Under the pieces are notes generated by a model, which saw nothing but the letters and a program-made list of their open reading frames with translations, had not been told where the DNA came from and did no database searches. Source: Brachyspira pilosicoli (GTDB taxonomy: Bacteria > Spirochaetota > Brachyspiria > Brachyspirales > Brachyspiraceae). Taken from it: a stretch of DNA of 64,000 bases. The position numbers and the translations under genes were made by a program. Location of the stretch: positions 1,054,001-1,118,000 of the forward strand of contig NZ_JAWLPU010000001.1 in NCBI RefSeq assembly GCF_036997485.1, in the 5' to 3' direction. Positions 61,098-64,000 of this stretch are shown piece after piece. Positions within the stretch are counted from its first letter, which is position 1. Each line of letters begins with the position of its first letter.

Positions 61098-62966
61098 ATG
61101 AAAAGTAAATATATAAAAGAACTATTATCCATTATCTCTAATGAATCATATATCACAGCAGAAATGTTAGCAAAAAAATTGCAAATAAGCGAGAAAACTG
61201 TAAGAACAAAAATATCAGAATTAAATAAAGAATTAGAAAATACAGGTATTAAAGTAGTTTCCAAAGCCCGATATGGTTATATTTTGGAATGTGACAGTCA
61301 TAAAGATATATCAAATATTAATTTTAATGCACATATATTTAATGATTTTGAATATAGATTAAAGTATATATTTGAACATCTTATCAATAATAATAACATA
61401 TATATAAAATCTGATAACCTTATAAATGCATTGGATATATCTAAAACAACTCTCACAAATACATTAAAAATTATAGAAGATAATATTAGATATTATAATC
61501 TAAAAATAGAACGCAAGCCAAATTATGGTATTAAATTAATTGGTAAAGAATTTGATATTAGAAATTGTATAATAGACTATTATTTAAAACAACAAATATA
61601 TGATAAAAAATATATAAATAAAACTATAGAAAATTTAGTAATTGATTTTATAAAAATAAATGATATAAAATTATCTGAAGTAAACTTAGAAAATTTTATA
61701 TTATATATTTCTGTATCAATAGAGAGAATAAAAGAAAATAAAAATATAAGTGATTATGATGATAGTATATTAAAAGATGTAAAAAAAGAAGAATTAAAAT
61801 TAGCAAAAAAGTTATCAAATATATTAGAAAAAGAATTAGATATTAAATTAAATGAAACAGAGATAATTTTTATAGCAATTCATATAGCGTCAAAAAGTTT
61901 ATTAGCAAATAGCGAAAATTACATTATACAAAATAAATTAGATAATGTAGTTCAAGATATGCTTGATTTGATATACAATAATTTAAAAATAGATTTAAGG
62001 GATAATTTAAACTTAAGACTGCTTCTTAACCATCACATGATACCGCTTGATATAAGAATAAGATATAATGTTTTACAAAAAAATCCAATGCTTAGCGACA
62101 TAAAAACTAATTATTCTTTAGCATATCTAATAGCATCAGAAGCCAATACTGTGCTTAAAACATATTATAATAAAGAAATATCAGATGATGAAGTTGGTTT
62201 TTTAGCATTGTTGTTTCAAATAGCTTTAGAAGAAAATAGTGAAGAGAAAAAGAAAATCAATATTTTAATAGTGTGCGGAAGCGGAAAAACTACTTCAAAA
62301 CTTCTTATGCATAAATATAAAAAAGAGTTTTCTGACTATATAGAAAATATTTATACTACAGATTTAATAATGTTAAAAGATTTTGATTTCTCTAAAGTAG
62401 ATTATATATTTTCTACAGTGCCTATAGTTTTTCAAGTACCTGTTCCTATTGTGCATATAGGATTATTCTTAGAAACCAATGATATTATAAAAGTAAGAAA
62501 TGTGTTGGATTTATCTGAAAATGATTTTTTAAATAATTATTATAATAAAAAATTATTCTCTACAAATATAAAAGGAAACAGCAGAGAAGAGATTATAAAA
62601 AACATCTGTAAAAATATAAAAAAATATATTAATATACCTGATAATTTTTATGATTTAGTAATGAAAAGAGAGAGTTTATCAGAAACGGATTTTGGAAACC
62701 TTGTTGCAATTCCGCATCCTTTTGAAATTGTAACTGATGAAACTTTTGTATTTGTTGCTATATTGGAAAAGCCTATTATATGGTATAAAAATAATGTGCA
62801 GGTTGTATTTTTAATTTCTATATCAAATAAAAAAGATGATAATTTACAGAAGTTTTATCAATATACGGTTGACTTCTTATTAAATGAAAAAAATGTTATA
62901 AAGCTTATAGAAAATAAAAATTTTGAAAATCTAATGTATTTATTAAAAAATTCTTCAGGAGAATAA
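61098..62966 (+). CDS. LicR/MtlR-type PTS-controlled transcriptional activator
   Basis: A 622-residue regulator. In order: HTH_11 domain (about 5-62, SYITAEMLAKKLQISEKTVRTKISELN), a second helix-turn-helix (about 95-155), PRD1 (about 170-278, with FIAIHIASKSL), PRD2 (about 285-390, with LNHHMIPLDIRIRYN), an EIIB-like domain (about 393-475, ILIVCGSGKTTSKLL with Cys) and an EIIA-like domain (about 490-622, LVAIPHPFE with His). PTS phosphorylation of these sites sets activity. In PRD2 the second conserved His is replaced (GFLALLFQ), so one input may be lost. It is divergent from the PTS operon, which it probably controls. The HPr gene follows directly. Confidence 0.9.
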   Translation: MKSKYIKELLSIISNESYITAEMLAKKLQISEKTVRTKISELNKELENTGIKVVSKARYGYILECDSHKDISNINFNAHIFNDFEYRLKYIFEHLINNNNIYIKSDNLINALDISKTTLTNTLKIIEDNIRYYNLKIERKPNYGIKLIGKEFDIRNCIIDYYLKQQIYDKKYINKTIENLVIDFIKINDIKLSEVNLENFILYISVSIERIKENKNISDYDDSILKDVKKEELKLAKKLSNILEKELDIKLNETEIIFIAIHIASKSLLANSENYIIQNKLDNVVQDMLDLIYNNLKIDLRDNLNLRLLLNHHMIPLDIRIRYNVLQKNPMLSDIKTNYSLAYLIASEANTVLKTYYNKEISDDEVGFLALLFQIALEENSEEKKKINILIVCGSGKTTSKLLMHKYKKEFSDYIENIYTTDLIMLKDFDFSKVDYIFSTVPIVFQVPVPIVHIGLFLETNDIIKVRNVLDLSENDFLNNYYNKKLFSTNIKGNSREEIIKNICKNIKKYINIPDNFYDLVMKRESLSETDFGNLVAIPHPFEIVTDETFVFVAILEKPIIWYKNNVQVVFLISISNKKDDNLQKFYQYTVDFLLNEKNVIKLIENKNFENLMYLLKNSSGE

Positions 62967-63233
62967 ATGGAAAGTTTTAAATATACTATTAACAATACAA
63001 ATAATATACATGCAAGGCCTTTAAGTGAACTTGCAAAAATAGCAAAAGACAGTGAATGTGATGTTAATATAATAAAAGATAATACATTAAAAGATATAAA
63101 AAAGATAATAGGTATAATGCAATTAGGATTAAAAGTTGGAGATGAAGTTGTTATAAATATAAAAGGCGAAAATAAATCAAAAGAAAATAAAGCTAAAGAA
63201 AATATATTAAATTTTTTTAAAACGAATTTTTAA
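62967..63233 (+). CDS. HPr-family phosphocarrier lacking the regulatory serine
   Basis: An 88-residue HPr. The active-site block NNIHARPLSELAK carries the phosphorylated His in the usual His-Ala-Arg-Pro. The regulatory Ser46 region, normally Lys-Ser-Ile-(Met/Leu)-Gly, reads IKKIIGIMQLGLKVGDEV, so that Ser is a Lys. It can take phosphate from Enzyme I but not from HPr kinase at the standard site. The ATG follows the regulator's stop codon directly, with AGGAG inside the end of that gene, so the two are coupled. It is probably dedicated to this PTS. Confidence 0.88.
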   Translation: MESFKYTINNTNNIHARPLSELAKIAKDSECDVNIIKDNTLKDIKKIIGIMQLGLKVGDEVVINIKGENKSKENKAKENILNFFKTNF

Positions 63234-63235
63234 TA

Positions 63236-63475
63236 TATAGTTAAACAATTATATTTTGTTATATGATTTTTTATTCAACTTTTTCCCGCATTCGCACCCA
63301 TACCTAAAGGCACTTCCTTTGGTCGCCCTGAAGGACTCCCTTCGGTCGCACCACAGGCACTTCCTTTGGTCGCAAAAAGAAGTGTGGTGCTGCACGGTGT
63401 GTGCTTCGTTAAGGCAAAGCTCTGCAAATAATTAAAATAAAAAACATATTTTTAATAGACTTAAAAAAATTTAAT
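63236..63475. repeat. Mosaic of GC-rich dispersed repeat modules, array 2
   Basis: This stretch between the HPr gene and the pnp terminator repeats modules of 46940-47500: TTATATTTTGTTATAT, TTCAACTTTTTCCCGC (63274-63289), three GGCACTTCC-GGTCGC-type units (about 63309-63375), AGAAGTGTGGTGCTGCACGG then TGTGTGCTTCG (about 63380-63409), CTCTGCAAATAATTAAAATA (63420-63439), and ACTTAAAAAAATTTAATATA (63459-63478). Its left end matches 47115-47180 and its right end matches 46975-47100, so it is a differently assembled copy. No gene is supported. Confidence 0.75.
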
Positions 63476-63477
63476 AT

Positions 63478-63511
63478 AAAAAAAGAGGCTATTATTAAAT
63501 AATAACCTCTT
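63478..63511 (-). terminator. Terminator of pnp
   Basis: On the minus strand AAGAGG (63506-63511) pairs with CCTCTT (63483-63488), extended by TTATTATT/AATAATA pairing inside, followed by a T-run. It lies about 25 bases past the pnp stop. Confidence 0.85.
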
Positions 63512-63534
63512 GCTATATTCACAAATCTAAAAGA

Positions 63535-64000
63535 TTAAAATCTCTTCTTCCTGTCATGTTTTCTTTTATTGTTGTTGTTTTCTTCTTCAACATAATCAGC
63601 AGGTTTTTCAAGCAAAGCCTTTCTACTTAAAGAGTATTTTCCTCCCTTAACATCTATGATTTTTACTTTTACTTCATCGCCAATCTTTAAAACTTCTTCC
63701 ACATTCATAACATGCTTATAAGCAAGCTCAGATATATGACAAAGCCCCTCAACACCAGGCAATATTTCAACAAAAGCTCCAAAGTCTTTAATGTCTTTTA
63801 CAACACCGTCATAAACTTCACCAACTTCAGGGTCTTTAACATAAGAGTTTATAAGACTAATAGTTTTATCTAAAGTAGGAGTATCTGGAGCAAATATATT
63901 AATTACGCCGCTGTCTTGTATCTCAACATCACTTCCAGTCTCTTCAATGATAGCTTTTATATTTTTTCCTCCAGGTCCAATCAATACTCTAATTTTCTCA
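63535..64000 (-). CDS. pnp: Polyribonucleotide nucleotidyltransferase, C-terminal 155 residues (cut by window edge)
   Basis: PNPase degrades RNA 3' to 5' using phosphate, as part of mRNA turnover. The frame is open to the right edge. The visible part holds the KH domain, EKIRVLIGPGGKNIKAIIEETGSDVEI, then the S1 domain, GEVYDGVVKDIKDFGAFVEILPGVEGLCHISEL and VKVKIIDVKGGKYSLSRKAL. The tail is Asn/Lys-rich (about the last 25 residues) and ends HDRKKRF. The two RNase PH cores lie outside the window. Confidence 0.95.
   Translation of the reverse strand, partial: EKIRVLIGPGGKNIKAIIEETGSDVEIQDSGVINIFAPDTPTLDKTISLINSYVKDPEVGEVYDGVVKDIKDFGAFVEILPGVEGLCHISELAYKHVMNVEEVLKIGDEVKVKIIDVKGGKYSLSRKALLEKPADYVEEENNNNKRKHDRKKRF

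Noticed and set aside
63300-63380. Repeated CTTCC-GGTCGC units as a CRISPR array
   Set aside because: Units are short, inexact and separated by only a few bases, with no spacers of constant length and no cas genes.

Overview
The window is a stretch of bacterial chromosome that looks like Brachyspira, an anaerobic, host-associated spirochete. The evidence is a very A/T-rich composition with strong A/T-ending codon bias, a diderm secretory gene set (SecDF-YajC, secreted beta-barrel proteins, lipoproteins), energy metabolism through 2-oxoacid:ferredoxin oxidoreductases, and GC-rich dispersed intergenic repeats in an otherwise A/T-rich background. No rRNA, tRNA, CRISPR array, transposase or phage gene was recognised. 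The species is not resolved.

Layout. 1-867: 5' part of mutS (runs off the left edge). 1.2-6 kb: an Eis-like acetyltransferase, two paralogous secreted beta-barrel proteins, a two-TM protein and a decayed copy of its 3' end. 6-9.2 kb: glyA (with an odd Lys-rich N-terminal extension), a HAD phosphatase and nagB. 9.3-13.4 kb: yajC-secD-secF-TPR protein on the minus strand. 13.6-19 kb: a small exported protein, a P1/S58 peptidase, a degenerate receiver protein, thiD and a large LtaS-like membrane enzyme. 19-21.4 kb: a dispersed repeat next to a two-gene unit coding for an AAA/ABC-type ATPase and a putative PD-(D/E)xK nuclease, a possible undescribed defence pair. 21.5-24.9 kb: a two-gene 2-oxoacid:ferredoxin oxidoreductase with fused subunits. 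25-32 kb: a chemotaxis receptor, a secreted barrel, two PepSY-like small proteins around a diacylglycerol glycosyltransferase, a DUF4234 protein and aspartate kinase. 32.4-35 kb: a four-subunit VOR/KOR-type oxidoreductase. 35-42.4 kb: a second LtaS-like enzyme, an amino-acid ABC transporter without a binding protein, galK, a lipoprotein, a MATE exporter and a LEA-type lipoprotein. 42.6-46.8 kb: potABCD behind a long structured leader that appears to hide the potA ribosome-binding site. 46.9-49.3 kb: repeat islands, a metallo-hydrolase and an exported protein. 49.3-52.4 kb: two tandem 8-oxoguanine-deaminase-like genes, each with its own promoter and purine riboswitch. 52.5-63.2 kb: an FMN 2-hydroxyacid oxidase, then a beta-glucoside PTS operon (IIB, MupG-like, two IIC, GH1, GH4, IIA) facing a LicR-type activator and a dedicated HPr. 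63.5-64 kb: the 3' end of pnp (runs off the right edge).

How it fits together. The PTS block is self-contained: import and phosphorylation (IIA, IIB, two IIC, HPr), hydrolysis (GH1, GH4, MupG-like) and regulation (LicR-like). NagB and GalK add amino-sugar and galactose use. The two oxidoreductases would convert pyruvate and branched-chain or other 2-oxoacids to acyl-CoA with reduced ferredoxin. PotABCD brings in polyamines under apparent RNA control, and the deaminase pair links purine sensing to purine breakdown.

The observations I rate highest are the structured pot leader, the purine riboswitch/deaminase duplication in which one aptamer has an altered core, the ATPase/nuclease pair, and two dispersed repeat families. 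Everything here is read by eye; no database search or folding program was run.
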